Positions 41,131 to 49,803 of a stretch of 64,000 nucleotides of DNA are shown piece by piece. The stretch is taken from NCBI GenBank assembly GCA_964472305.1, contig CAYYJR010000006.1, positions 1-64,000 of the forward strand. Direction: 5' to 3'. The notes beneath the pieces were generated by a model. That model saw only the letters and a list, made by a program, of their open reading frames with translations, had not been told where the DNA came from and searched no databases. Source of the stretch: CAYYJR01 sp964472305 (GTDB lineage Bacteria; Armatimonadota; Hebobacteria; CAIYQO01). The position numbers and the translations under genes are program-made. How positions within the stretch are numbered: position 1 is the stretch's first letter; each line of letters opens with the position of its first letter.

Positions 41131-41532
41131 ATGCCGGTTACCGATCCCATAGCTGATATGTTGACTCGTGTGCGCAACGCGGCGTCTGCCGGACATGATA
41201 CGGTGGCAATGCCGACGTCGCTGTTAAAAGTGGAAGTCGCGCGTCTGTTGCAAGACGAAGGCTATATCCAGAAAGTGGAGCTGACCGACACCGAAAAGCC
41301 GACGGCGACACTGCGCCTGACGCTGAAGTACGGCCCGCGCCGCCAACCGGTGATTCGCGGCATCCGCCGCGCCAGCAAGCCGGGGCGTCGGGTATACCTG
41401 GGCTGGCGGGATATCCCGCGCGTGCAGGGCGGACTGGGCATCGCGATCCTCACCACTTCACGTGGGGTGATGAGCGATCGGCAGGCCCGCGTGGAACGCG
41501 TCGGGGGCGAATTGCTCTGCTTGGTCTGGTAG
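41131..41532 (+). CDS. rpsH: 30S ribosomal protein S8
   Basis: 133 residues, normal. Binds central 16S and in E. coli represses the spc operon. Motifs: DPIADMLTRVRNA, LKYGPRRQPVIRGIRRASKPGRR, and GLGIAILTTSRGVMSDRQAR. Ten bases after rpsN, with GGAGG upstream. Confidence 0.96.
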   Translation: MPVTDPIADMLTRVRNAASAGHDTVAMPTSLLKVEVARLLQDEGYIQKVELTDTEKPTATLRLTLKYGPRRQPVIRGIRRASKPGRRVYLGWRDIPRVQGGLGIAILTTSRGVMSDRQARVERVGGELLCLVW

Positions 41533-41569
41533 TCGCGCCGGGGGGCGCCGAACCGGAAGGGGAACGAAA

Positions 41570-42154
41570 ATGTCGCGGATTGGACGCATGCCGATCCCGC
41601 TGCCAAGCGGGGTGGAAGTGATACAACTCGATGGTGCGGTGAGTGTGACGGGCCCGAAAGGGGCGCTGTCGCGCACCATCCCGGCGCCGATCACGGTGCG
41701 GGAAACCGAGCGGACGCTCTATGTCGAGCGCCCGTCGGATATCAAGATGCATAAGGCGCTGCACGGCCTGTCGCGTACGCTGGTTGCGAACATGGTGGAA
41801 GGCGTGACGAAGGGGTTCACCCGCAACCTCAGTCTGCACGGCATCGGCTATCGCGCCCAGTGGCAGAACGACCGCCTGGTGTTGAACCTGGGATTTGCGC
41901 ATGACGTCTTTGTCATCCCGCCGCCCGGCGTCACCATTACGGTCGAAAATGTCTCTCCCAACGTGGATAACCAGCATTGCACCGCGCGCCTGGCGATCGC
42001 CGGTATCAACAAGGAGATCGTGGGCCAGGTCGCGGCGAAGATTCGCGCGCTGAAAGAACCAGAACCCTACAAAGCCAAAGGGTTCCGCTATCAAGGCGAA
42101 GTGATCCGCCGCAAGGCCGGCAAAGCCGCCAAGGCCGGTAAAGGGAAGAAATAA
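41570..42154 (+). CDS. rplF: 50S ribosomal protein L6
   Basis: 194 residues, somewhat above ~178 because of a basic C-terminal tail (GKAAKAGKGKK). Binds near the sarcin-ricin loop. Motifs: SRIGRMPIPLPSGVEV, VTGPKGALS, LHGIGYRAQ, and the end region EPEPYKAKGFRYQGEVIRRKAGK. GGAAGGGGA lies upstream of the ATG. Confidence 0.96.
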   Translation: MSRIGRMPIPLPSGVEVIQLDGAVSVTGPKGALSRTIPAPITVRETERTLYVERPSDIKMHKALHGLSRTLVANMVEGVTKGFTRNLSLHGIGYRAQWQNDRLVLNLGFAHDVFVIPPPGVTITVENVSPNVDNQHCTARLAIAGINKEIVGQVAAKIRALKEPEPYKAKGFRYQGEVIRRKAGKAAKAGKGKK

Positions 42155-42161
42155 CGGATGA

Positions 42162-42176
42162 GGGCGCCCCGCGCCC
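42162..42176 (+). repeat. Short GC hairpin between rplF and rplR
   Basis: GGGCGC-CCC-GCGCCC at 42162-42176 forms a perfect short stem in the 68-base gap. Function unknown. Confidence 0.3.
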
Positions 42177-42222
42177 CGGACACAGCGTTGCCGACCAAGA
42201 CCGGTAACAGAGGTGAAGGACG

Positions 42223-42594
42223 ATGAAACTGGTAAGAGAAGCCGCATTGGCGCGACGACACCGCCGGGTGCGCGCGAAAGTGAGCGGCACGCCCGAGCGA
42301 CCGCGCATCGCGGTGCATCGGAGCCTGAAGCATATTTACGTGCAGGCGATTGACGATGTGAACGGCCGCACTCTGGCTGCAGCGTCGAGCAACGAACCGG
42401 CGTTTCGTACCCAGGCGACCGCGGAGCTGCACGGCGGCAATGTCACCGGCGCCAAAACCGTCGGCGGGCTGCTGGCACAGCGGGCGCTCGACGCGGGTAT
42501 TACCAAGGTGGTCTTCGACCGCGGCGGATACCCGTATCATGGCCGCGTCAAAGCGCTGGCGGACGGCGCGCGCGAAGGCGGGCTCGAGTTTTAA
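42223..42594 (+). CDS. rplR: 50S ribosomal protein L18
   Basis: 123 residues, normal. 5S rRNA-binding. Motifs: RHRRVRAKVSGTPERPRIAVHRS, IYVQAIDD, and the C-terminal VVFDRGGYPYHGRVKALADGAREGGL (split across 102-123). A GTGAAGGA precedes the ATG. Confidence 0.96.
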   Translation: MKLVREAALARRHRRVRAKVSGTPERPRIAVHRSLKHIYVQAIDDVNGRTLAAASSNEPAFRTQATAELHGGNVTGAKTVGGLLAQRALDAGITKVVFDRGGYPYHGRVKALADGAREGGLEF

Positions 42595-42627
42595 AGCCCA
42601 TTGAGATCGGAAGACGGAGAAAACGGC

Positions 42628-43155
42628 ATGGCGAAAATTGATATCTCAGCGCTGCAACTGGAAGAGAAGGTCGTATCGCTGAACCGCGTGCAGAAGGTCC
42701 ATAAAGGTGGACGCACGTTGCGTTGGAGTGCGTTGGTTGTGGTCGGTGATGGGAATGGCTTCGTGGGTGTCGGCCTGGGCAAGGCCAGCGAAGTACCCGA
42801 AGCGATACGCAAAGGCGCCGAAGCCGCGAAGAAGTCCCTGATGCGTATTGCGTTGTTTGATGGGACGATTCCGCACGAGGTGCTGGAAGAGACCGGCGCA
42901 GCGCGCGTGATGCTGAAACCGGCGGCTCCGGGCACCGGCGTCATCGCCGGCGGTGCGGTGCGCGCGATTGTGGAAGCGGCCGGCGTGCGTGATATTCTGA
43001 CCAAGTCGTTGGGTTCGGCCAATGCCGTCAATATCGCCTGGGCGACGGTGAAATGCCTGAAGTCACTGCGCACCCCAGAAGAAGTCGCGGCGATTCGCGG
43101 ACGCACGGTTGAGGAGATCACGGGCCGTCCTGTGCGACAAGGGGGTGTAGCATGA
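42628..43155 (+). CDS. rpsE: 30S ribosomal protein S5
   Basis: 175 residues, normal. Decoding-fidelity and mRNA-helicase-region protein. Motifs: EKVVSLNRVQKVHKGGRTLRW, GFVGVGLGKASEVPEAIRKG, GTGVIAGGAVRAIVEAAG. ATG 42628 has GGAGA upstream; the frame starts nine codons earlier with a TTG that is unlikely. It overlaps rpmD by four bases. Confidence 0.96.
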   Translation: MAKIDISALQLEEKVVSLNRVQKVHKGGRTLRWSALVVVGDGNGFVGVGLGKASEVPEAIRKGAEAAKKSLMRIALFDGTIPHEVLEETGAARVMLKPAAPGTGVIAGGAVRAIVEAAGVRDILTKSLGSANAVNIAWATVKCLKSLRTPEEVAAIRGRTVEEITGRPVRQGGVA

Positions 43156-43340
43156 GTGGGAAATTGGCGATTACCTTAAAGCGCAGTTTGATCGGGTGCA
43201 CCCAGGATCAACGCCGTACGGTTCACGGGCTGGGGTTGCGTAAACTCCAGCACACGGTGGTGCTGCCGGATAATCCGTCCACGCGCGGCGCGGCGTTCAA
43301 AGTACGCCACTTGCTGCAGGTGGAGGAAGTGGTCGAGTAA
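43152..43340 (+). CDS. rpmD: 50S ribosomal protein L30
   Basis: 62 residues, normal. LAITLKRSLIGCTQDQRRTV and GLGLRKLQHTVVLPDNPSTRG identify it. Start inside the rpsE stop (ATGA), so the two are coupled. Confidence 0.95.
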   Translation: MSGKLAITLKRSLIGCTQDQRRTVHGLGLRKLQHTVVLPDNPSTRGAAFKVRHLLQVEEVVE

Positions 43341-43422
43341 TTCCGCCGGCGTGTAGCGCCGAGTTGAAGTGGGTATGGTTGGCTGGCACGTCCGTTCGCG
43401 GGCGGCCGTTGAGGATACAATG

Positions 43423-43878
43423 ATGCGACTCGAAAATTTGCAGGCCCCCCTGGGGGCGCGAAAATCCGGCAAGCGCGTAGGACGCGGCACCGGCTCCGGC
43501 CACGGCAAGACGTCGTGCCGTGGCCATAAGGGCCAACTCGCCCGCGGCTCGGTCCGACCTGGCTTCGAAGGCGGGCAAACCCCGTTGCAGCGGCGCTTGC
43601 GCAAACTGAAGGGCATCAGCAAAACCGCGATGAACATCGGCATCTTCCGCAAGGAATATGCAGTGATTAATGTGGCGCAGCTCGAACATCTCGAACCCAA
43701 CACCGTCGTAACCCCCGAACTTTTGCTGAAACAACGGATCATCCGCGAGTTGCGCGATGGACTCCGGGTGCTGGGCAACGGTGAACTGTCGAAACCCCTT
43801 ACCGTGAAAGCACATCATTTCAGCTCCAGCGCGGCAGAGAAAATTGCCGCGGCCGGGGGGAGCACGGAGGTACTCTAG
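43423..43878 (+). CDS. rplO: 50S ribosomal protein L15
   Basis: 151 residues, normal. Motifs: MRLENLQAPLGARKSGKRVG, RGTGSGHGKTSCRGHKGQ, GFEGGQTPLQRRLRKLKG. Two adjacent ATGs (43420, 43423) share the GAGG ribosome-binding site; 43423 matches the family start better. The stop overlaps the secY GTG by one base. Confidence 0.95.
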   Translation: MRLENLQAPLGARKSGKRVGRGTGSGHGKTSCRGHKGQLARGSVRPGFEGGQTPLQRRLRKLKGISKTAMNIGIFRKEYAVINVAQLEHLEPNTVVTPELLLKQRIIRELRDGLRVLGNGELSKPLTVKAHHFSSSAAEKIAAAGGSTEVL

Positions 43879-45290
43879 TGCCGGTGCATGAAACAAGTTG
43901 GCGTGATTCGCTCATTCGATTAGGACGAGCCGTTCAGATCCCGGACCTGCGCAAGCGATTGCTGTTTATGGCCGGGATGCTGGCGCTGTTCGTTGCGGGT
44001 TTGCATATCCCGGCTCCGTTTGTGAATCCGGCGGCGATTGAAGAACTCGCTTCCACCGGAGTATTCGGTATCATCGACATTATGTCGGGCGGCGCCTTTA
44101 AGCGTCTGTCCATTCTCGCGCTCGGAATTGTACCTTATATTAATGCGTCGATTATTATGCAGTTGCTCGGTATCGCCGTGCCGGCGGTACAACGACTGCA
44201 GAAGGAAGGCGAGACCGGACGGAAAGTCATTTCCGCATACACCCGGTATGGAACGGTATTGCTCTCCGTGCTCCAGGGTGCCGGCCTGGCGATCTTTCTG
44301 TTGCGCATGGGCGCCGTCGATCAGGCTGCCGGTGCCTTCGGCATCGTTCCGCTCATCCTGGTGATGGCCGCGGGTACTTCCTTCCTGATGTGGATGGGGG
44401 AACAGTTGACCGACCGCGGCATCGGGAACGGCGTGTCACTGATCATCTTCGCGGGCATTCTCATCCGGCTGCCGTCGACTTTCAAGTCGATGCTGGATTT
44501 AGCATGGACACAGGCCAATAATAATCTGGCAATCGCCTTTCTGAGCATCGCGCTGATTATTGTTGTCTTTGTGGCCATCGTAGTATTCATCACGTTTGTG
44601 CACCAAGCGACACGACAGATTCCGATTCAGCATGCAAAGCGAGTCGTCGGCAACCGGGTTTTCAGTTCGGCCAATACGTATCTGCCGCTTAAAATCGCGA
44701 CCGCCGGCGTGATTCCAATCATCTTCGCCATCTCGGTCGCCCTGTTGCCGGCCACGATTGCGCAAATGATGGAACAAAGCGTCAGCAGCGGAAGCGCAGC
44801 CCCACGCTGGCTGGAAGTGTTGCAGATGCTCTCACCGGGCTATCACGGCGACCTGCTGAAGGTGTCAGGGAATCTCGGCACCTGGGAGATTACGATTCCC
44901 TTCGGGGCGTATGTCGGCGGCTTGCTATACTTTCTGCTGGTGGTGTTCTTTACCTATTTCTACACCGCAGTGGTGTATAACGTGCAGGACATCAGTGATA
45001 ATCTGAAAAAACACGGCAGTTTTGTGCCGGGCCTGCGTCCGGGCAAGCAGACCGAGAAATATATTGACCATGTGCTGACGCGGATCACCTTCGCGGGTGC
45101 CATCTTCCTCGGGGTTGTGGCTTTGTTGCCGTATATTATCCCGGTGTTGATTCCCACTGCACAAGGTACCGGACAGCAGTTCCTGTGGGGGGGCACCTCG
45201 CTGTTGATTGTTGTCGGCGTGGCGTTGGAAACGATGAAGCAGATCGAAGCGCACCTGGTAATGCGTCGCTACGACGGATTTATTAAATAG
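43878..45290 (+). CDS. secY: Protein translocase subunit SecY
   Basis: 470 residues, ten membrane helices. Channel of the Sec translocon. Conserved pieces: the plug-region GGAFKRLSILALGIVPYINASIIMQLL (residues ~73-99), TDRGIGNGVSLIIFAGI, and the cytoplasmic loop RQIPIQHAKRVVGNR. The NLKKHGSFVPGLRPGKQTEKYI loop is present. The start is GTG 43878 with GGAGG upstream, touching the rplO stop. Confidence 0.97.
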   Translation: MPVHETSWRDSLIRLGRAVQIPDLRKRLLFMAGMLALFVAGLHIPAPFVNPAAIEELASTGVFGIIDIMSGGAFKRLSILALGIVPYINASIIMQLLGIAVPAVQRLQKEGETGRKVISAYTRYGTVLLSVLQGAGLAIFLLRMGAVDQAAGAFGIVPLILVMAAGTSFLMWMGEQLTDRGIGNGVSLIIFAGILIRLPSTFKSMLDLAWTQANNNLAIAFLSIALIIVVFVAIVVFITFVHQATRQIPIQHAKRVVGNRVFSSANTYLPLKIATAGVIPIIFAISVALLPATIAQMMEQSVSSGSAAPRWLEVLQMLSPGYHGDLLKVSGNLGTWEITIPFGAYVGGLLYFLLVVFFTYFYTAVVYNVQDISDNLKKHGSFVPGLRPGKQTEKYIDHVLTRITFAGAIFLGVVALLPYIIPVLIPTAQGTGQQFLWGGTSLLIVVGVALETMKQIEAHLVMRRYDGFIK

Positions 45291-45307
45291 GAAGAGAGGC
45301 GGATCGG

Positions 45308-45988
45308 ATGGCGGGTGAACCTGCGGGGTGCGCGCTGCATATTATCTTGCTCGGAGCGCCGGGCGCGGGAAAGGGCACCCAGGCAGCCTATCTCCGCGAC
45401 CAGTGGGGGATGACGCATATCTCGACCGGCGATATCCTGCGCGTTGAAGTGCGGCAGGGAACACCGTTAGGCCAGGAGGCGCAGGGGTATATGGAGCGCG
45501 GAGAACTGGTGCCTGACGACCTGATCATTCGGATGATGGAAGCGCGGTTGGCACTGCTGGGGAAGACCACCGGGTATATCCTGGACGGTTTCCCGCGCAC
45601 CGAGACGCAAGCGGAAGCGTTGGATCAGATGCTGCAACGCATCGGCCATCACCTGGATGCGGTGGTCAATCTGGAAGTGGACGAACAGGAACTGATTCGT
45701 CGACTGACCGGACGTCGCGTGTGTCCGAATTGTGGCGCGGTGTATCATGTTGATACCATGCCGTCGAAAGCGGCGGGCATCTGTGACGCGTGCGGCGCAG
45801 AGCTGATCCAGCGAAAAGACGACCAGATTGAGGCGATTCGCAACCGGCTGGAAGTCTATCTGATGCAGACGGCACCGCTGATCGCGTATTATCGGACGCA
45901 AGGAAAATTAGTGACCATTGACGGCACCATCGGAGTGTCGCAGGTTGCCGCCGAAATCCGGCAGGCGATCTGTCCGGAAGGAGTCTGA
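45308..45988 (+). CDS. adk: Adenylate kinase
   Basis: 226 residues. Interconverts ATP + AMP and 2 ADP. P-loop GAPGAGKGTQAA near residue 18; the AMP site includes STGDILR and GFPRTETQAEAL. The LID domain is of the long, zinc-binding form with CPNC and CDAC pairs. It lies 17 bases after secY and three before map, a common secY-adk-map-infA order. Confidence 0.97.
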   Translation: MAGEPAGCALHIILLGAPGAGKGTQAAYLRDQWGMTHISTGDILRVEVRQGTPLGQEAQGYMERGELVPDDLIIRMMEARLALLGKTTGYILDGFPRTETQAEALDQMLQRIGHHLDAVVNLEVDEQELIRRLTGRRVCPNCGAVYHVDTMPSKAAGICDACGAELIQRKDDQIEAIRNRLEVYLMQTAPLIAYYRTQGKLVTIDGTIGVSQVAAEIRQAICPEGV

Positions 45989-45991
45989 CGC

Positions 45992-46768
45992 ATGATGCGG
46001 CGGAATAAGCCGGCGCCTCGCGTGCACCTGAAAACAGAACGCGAAGTGGGGCTGATGCGACGAGCCGGTCGCATCGTCGCGGTGACGCTCTCCACGCTGG
46101 GAAGCGCCATTCGATCCGGCATCAGCACCGGAGAATTGGATGCGCTGGCGGAACGGACGATTCGTAGTTTCGGCGGCGTACCCGCCTTTTTACATTATCG
46201 CGGATATCCGGCGACAGCCTGTATCTCAATTAATCAGGAAGTCGTGCATGGCATTCCCGGACCGCGCATATTGCACGCCGGCGATCTGGTCGGCATCGAT
46301 TTGGGCGCCATTGTCGATGGTTGGTACGCCGACGCGGCATTTACCTATCCGGTCGGCGAGGTGTCTGAACTGGCGCAACGGTTGATGGATGCCGGACAAG
46401 GCGCGCTGCAGGCAGGCATCGACGCTGCGAAGGTCGGCAATCAGGTTCGCGATATCGGCGCCGCGGTGGAGCAGTCAGTTACGGCACGCGGATTCTCGGT
46501 CGTCCGCGATCTGTGCGGACACGGTGTTGGCCGCCAGTTGCACGAAGAGCCGCAGGTGCCGAATTACCCGACGGCGGGTGGCAACTTGATATTGCGCGCG
46601 GGGATGACGCTGGCCATTGAACCCATGGTAAATGCCGGTGGGCCTGGCGTGATCCTGCAGGACGATAATTGGACCTTTGTAACGGCGGATGGTTCGCTGT
46701 CCGTCCATTATGAGCATACCGTCCTCATCCGTGAGGAGGGGCCGGAAATTCTCACCTCGCTGCGGTGA
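45992..46768 (+). CDS. map: Methionine aminopeptidase, type I
   Basis: 258 residues. Removes N-terminal Met from nascent proteins. The five metal ligands can be seen: Asp in GIDLGAIVDGWY and ADAAFTY, His in CGHGVGRQLHEEP, Glu in AIEPM, and Glu in VHYEHTVL. The substrate-site His is in HYRGYPATACISINQEVVHG. GGAGTC lies upstream of the ATG. Confidence 0.97.
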   Translation: MMRRNKPAPRVHLKTEREVGLMRRAGRIVAVTLSTLGSAIRSGISTGELDALAERTIRSFGGVPAFLHYRGYPATACISINQEVVHGIPGPRILHAGDLVGIDLGAIVDGWYADAAFTYPVGEVSELAQRLMDAGQGALQAGIDAAKVGNQVRDIGAAVEQSVTARGFSVVRDLCGHGVGRQLHEEPQVPNYPTAGGNLILRAGMTLAIEPMVNAGGPGVILQDDNWTFVTADGSLSVHYEHTVLIREEGPEILTSLR

Positions 46769-46794
46769 GGACGCGAACCGTGTAGGGAGAGAAC

Positions 46795-47034
46795 GTGGCC
46801 AAAGAAACAACGATTGAAGTGGAAGGCGTGGTCGTGGAGGCATTGCCGAATGCGACCTTCCGGGTCAAGGTGGAATCCCTGACCGGGCCGGATGGCCAGG
46901 CCCACCTGGTGCTGGCAACCGTATCGGGTAAGATTCGGCTGAACTTCATTCGCATTTTGCCGGGTGACCGGGTCAAGTTGGAATTGTCGCCTTACGATCT
47001 GAACCGCGGGCGGATCGTCTACCGGTATAAGTAA
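46795..47034 (+). CDS. infA: Translation initiation factor IF-1
   Basis: 79 residues from GTG 46795, slightly longer than the usual 72. OB-fold A-site factor. EVEGVVVEALPNATFRVKVE opens, GKIRLNFIRILPGDRVKLELSPYDL closes. About seven extra residues (TGPDGQAH) lengthen the loop between strands 2 and 3. GGGAGAGAAC precedes the start. Confidence 0.95.
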   Translation: MAKETTIEVEGVVVEALPNATFRVKVESLTGPDGQAHLVLATVSGKIRLNFIRILPGDRVKLELSPYDLNRGRIVYRYK

Positions 47035-47057
47035 CGGCACCGGGAAAGAGGAACGAG

Positions 47058-47171
47058 ATGAAAGTTCGAGCATCAGTCAAACGCATTTGCGATAAATGTA
47101 AGATTGTCCGGCGCGAGGGCAAAGTACGCGTCATCTGCGTCACCCCGAAACACAAACAGGTGCAGGGGTAG
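47058..47171 (+). CDS. rpmJ: 50S ribosomal protein L36
   Basis: 37 residues: MKVRASVKRICDKCKIV at the start and VTPKHKQVQG at the end. The zinc ligands are Cys11, Cys14, Cys27 and His32. Located 23 bases after infA and 27 before rpsM, the standard position. AAAGAGGAACG precedes the ATG. The zinc-binding (C+) form matches the zinc-type S14. Confidence 0.97.
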   Translation: MKVRASVKRICDKCKIVRREGKVRVICVTPKHKQVQG

Positions 47172-47198
47172 GCAGACACATTACAGAGGAGTACACGC

Positions 47199-47579
47199 AT
47201 GGCTAGAATTGCGGGCGTCGATTTGCCCCGAGATAAGCGCGTGGAGATCGCCCTGACCTATATTTATGGGATCGGGCTGCCCACGAGTGTCAAAATCCTG
47301 GAACAGAGCCGGATCAGCCCGGCGGTTCGGGTGCGCGACCTGACTGAAGAAGAAATTGGTCGCCTGCGTGAGGTGATCGAGCGTGAGTTGACCGTTGAAG
47401 GTGATCTGCGCCGCGTCATTTCCGCCAATATCAAGCGCCTGATGGAGATTGGGTGTTATCGCGGCCTGCGTCATCGTCGCGGCTTGCCCGTCCGCGGGCA
47501 ACGCACCCGGACCAATGCGCGTACTCGTAAGGGGCCGAAGCGCACCATCGCCGGCAAGAAGAAAGCCGCGCGCAAGTAA
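47199..47579 (+). CDS. rpsM: 30S ribosomal protein S13
   Basis: 126 residues, normal. Head protein contacting P-site tRNA. Motifs: ARIAGVDLPRDKRVEIAL, TYIYGIG, HRRGLPVRGQRTRTNARTRK, and the tail GPKRTIAGKKK. AGAGGAG upstream of the ATG. Confidence 0.97.
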   Translation: MARIAGVDLPRDKRVEIALTYIYGIGLPTSVKILEQSRISPAVRVRDLTEEEIGRLREVIERELTVEGDLRRVISANIKRLMEIGCYRGLRHRRGLPVRGQRTRTNARTRKGPKRTIAGKKKAARK

Positions 47580-47637
47580 GTAGTGCAGTGCACCATGATC
47601 GGCGGGCCGCCGTGCGGCCAAGGCCGAGGAGGAAAGT

Positions 47638-48027
47638 ATGGCTCGTAAAGTCGGAAAGGCAAAGCGGCGCGAGAAGCGCATCGTGGTGGAAGGCAATGCC
47701 TATATCCAATCCACGTTCAATAATACCATTGTCACGATGACCGATTTGAATGGCGACGTAGTCACCTGGTCCAGCGCTGGATCCGTCGGTTTCAAAGGCA
47801 CAAAGAAGGGCACTCCGTTCGCCGCACAGTTAGCGGCGGAGACGGTCGCCCGCCGGTCGGCGGACCAGGGCATGAAGCGCGTGCACATCTACGTGCGTGG
47901 TCCCGGCAGCGGACGTGAAACGGCCATTCGTGCGCTGGGAACCGCCGGGATTTCGGTGGCTTCCATCAAAGACATCACCGCGGTACCGCACAACGGGTGC
48001 CGGGCGCCCAAACGGCGGCGCGTCTGA
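47638..48027 (+). CDS. rpsK: 30S ribosomal protein S11
   Basis: 129 residues, normal. AYIQSTFNNTIVTMTDLNGD, SAGSVGFKGTKKGTPFAAQ, VRGPGSGRETAIRALGTAG and PHNGCRAPKRRRV are all intact. GAGGAGG precedes the ATG. Confidence 0.97.
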   Translation: MARKVGKAKRREKRIVVEGNAYIQSTFNNTIVTMTDLNGDVVTWSSAGSVGFKGTKKGTPFAAQLAAETVARRSADQGMKRVHIYVRGPGSGRETAIRALGTAGISVASIKDITAVPHNGCRAPKRRRV

Positions 48028-48065
48028 TCGCCCGCGGTTGACGCGAGTGTATAAGGAGAAAGTGA

Positions 48066-48686
48066 ATGGGTCGATATACCGGTGCGGTTTGTAAACTCTG
48101 CCGCCGAGAAGGCATCAAGCTGTTTCTAAAGGGTGCGCGTTGTCTGGGGCCGAAGTGCGGCATCGAGCATCGCGCGTATCCGCCGGGGCAGCATGGCCAG
48201 GGTCGCAAGAAGATCTCCGATTATGGTCATCAGCTCCGCGAAAAGCAGAAGACGCGGCGCTACTACTCGGTCTACGAGAAGCAATTCCGCCATTATTATG
48301 AAGAAGCGGCGCATCAGCGCGGCGTCACCGGCGAAGGCTTGCTGCAGTTGCTGGAAACCCGACTGGATAATGTCGTGTTTCGCTCCGGCCTGGTCTCGTC
48401 ACGCGCCGAGGCGCGCCAATTAATCACCCACCGCCACTTCAAGGTGAATGGCCAGGTGGTCAACGTACCGTCCTACCGGCTGAAGCCAGGGATGGTCATC
48501 GAAGTGCGCGAGAAATCGCGGACGGCCGATGTCTTCCAGCGCGGCGGTACTATTCGGCGCGCGCCAGCGTGGTTGAGCGTTGATACCGAGACCAAACGGA
48601 TTCAGTTGCTTTCCGTGCCTGCTCGCGAAGAGATGGAGCTGCCGGAAATGCATGAGCAGTTAGTGGTGGAATATTATTCGCGCTAA
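48066..48686 (+). CDS. rpsD: 30S ribosomal protein S4
   Basis: 206 residues, normal. 16S assembly initiator and alpha-operon repressor in some bacteria. Motifs: ARCLGPKCGIEHRAYPPGQHG, LETRLDNVVFRSG, SRAEARQLITHRHFKVNG. The N-terminal cysteines (CKLCRREG, CLGPKC) suggest the zinc-binding form of S4. Confidence 0.97.
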   Translation: MGRYTGAVCKLCRREGIKLFLKGARCLGPKCGIEHRAYPPGQHGQGRKKISDYGHQLREKQKTRRYYSVYEKQFRHYYEEAAHQRGVTGEGLLQLLETRLDNVVFRSGLVSSRAEARQLITHRHFKVNGQVVNVPSYRLKPGMVIEVREKSRTADVFQRGGTIRRAPAWLSVDTETKRIQLLSVPAREEMELPEMHEQLVVEYYSR

Positions 48687-48699
48687 CCGCCCGCGGGAA

Positions 48700-48716
48700 G
48701 AGGACCGCGTGTCCTC
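48700..48716 (+). repeat. Hairpin between rpsD and rpoA
   Basis: GAGGAC-CGCGT-GTCCTC (48700-48716) is a perfect 6-base-pair stem just before the rpoA ribosome-binding site AGGAG (48727-48731). It could modulate rpoA translation; no T-tract. Confidence 0.35.
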
Positions 48717-48740
48717 AGACGGTTGCAGGAGCGGAACACT

Positions 48741-49742
48741 ATGTTATTGATGAGCAACCAGACACCCAAAATTGAGCGCATTGACCAGCGCGAAGACCCG
48801 AGCTTCGGGAAATTCGTCGTTGAGCCGCTCGATCGGGGTTATGGCACCACCCTTGGCAGCGCGCTGCGGCGCGTGTTGCTGTCCTCGATTCCCGGCGCGG
48901 CGTTGAAATCCGTGCGCATCGAGGGCGTGCTGCACGAGTTCAGCACGATCCCGGGCGTGATTGAAGATACGACGGACGTACTGTTAAACCTGAAGGAAGT
49001 GGCGTTCAATATCATACCGGGCGCGGAAGATCGTGCCCCCGATGAACCGCGCGAGGTTACCCTCTACCGTAAAGGTGCGGGGGAAGTGACCGCGGCCGAC
49101 ATCGAACTGCCGTCCGATATTGAGGTTGCCAATCCGGATCATCATATCGCCACCATGTCCGGTGACGATTCGGTACTCGATGTGAAGATGGAAATCCAAC
49201 TCGGTACCGGGTTCCTGGCGGCCGAAGGGCAAGATCGCTCGCGGCTGCCGATCGGGACCATTCCGGTGGATTCGATCTTTACTCCGGTGCGCCACGTGAC
49301 CTATCGCGTGGATCCCACCCGCGTGGGCAGCGCCACCGACCTCGATCGGTTGACGTTGGAGGTGCGTACCAACGGGACGATCAGTCCGCATGAGGCGATC
49401 AGCGACGCGGCGAAGATCCTCGACCGCTATCTGATCCTGTTTTTCGATTTCGGTGAGCAGGAAGAGCATGGCATCTTCGCCGATCATCTGGGCGCGATGG
49501 TGCCCGGCGCCGACAAGCGCATTAAGGATTTGGGATTCTCCGTGCGCACGTTCAACTGCCTGCGCAAGGTTGGCATCTCGACGGTGGGCGAACTGATCGG
49601 ACATTCCGAATCGGAATTGATTGCCATCAAGAACTTCGGACGCAAGTCGCTGAACGAAGTGAAAGACAAACTGGCGGAGATGGGCCTGAACCTGCGCGAA
49701 TCCGGCGAATACATCCCGGAGATCGAAGGCGAAGAGGAATAA
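48741..49742 (+). CDS. rpoA: DNA-directed RNA polymerase subunit alpha
   Basis: 333 residues. N-terminal dimerisation domain with FVVEPLDRGYGTTLGSALRRVLLSS, VIEDTTDVLLNLKEV and AILDRYLILFF-type helix (SDAAKILDRYLIL). The C-terminal domain, which binds UP elements and activators, starts IKDLGFSVRTFNCLRKVGIST and includes NFGRKSLNEVKDKL. The ATG at 48741 follows AGGAG by nine bases; an earlier TTG is improbable. Confidence 0.97.
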   Translation: MLLMSNQTPKIERIDQREDPSFGKFVVEPLDRGYGTTLGSALRRVLLSSIPGAALKSVRIEGVLHEFSTIPGVIEDTTDVLLNLKEVAFNIIPGAEDRAPDEPREVTLYRKGAGEVTAADIELPSDIEVANPDHHIATMSGDDSVLDVKMEIQLGTGFLAAEGQDRSRLPIGTIPVDSIFTPVRHVTYRVDPTRVGSATDLDRLTLEVRTNGTISPHEAISDAAKILDRYLILFFDFGEQEEHGIFADHLGAMVPGADKRIKDLGFSVRTFNCLRKVGISTVGELIGHSESELIAIKNFGRKSLNEVKDKLAEMGLNLRESGEYIPEIEGEEE

Positions 49743-49803
49743 CCAGTCATCCGCGCGGTATGGGCGTTCGCTCGGCCGCGGTGTGAAATAAGGTAGAGGA
49801 ATT

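Noticed and set aside
48038..48054. TTGACG followed by TATAAG before rpsD looked like a promoter
   Set aside because: The spacing is only six bases; the TATAAGGAG is the ribosome-binding site region.
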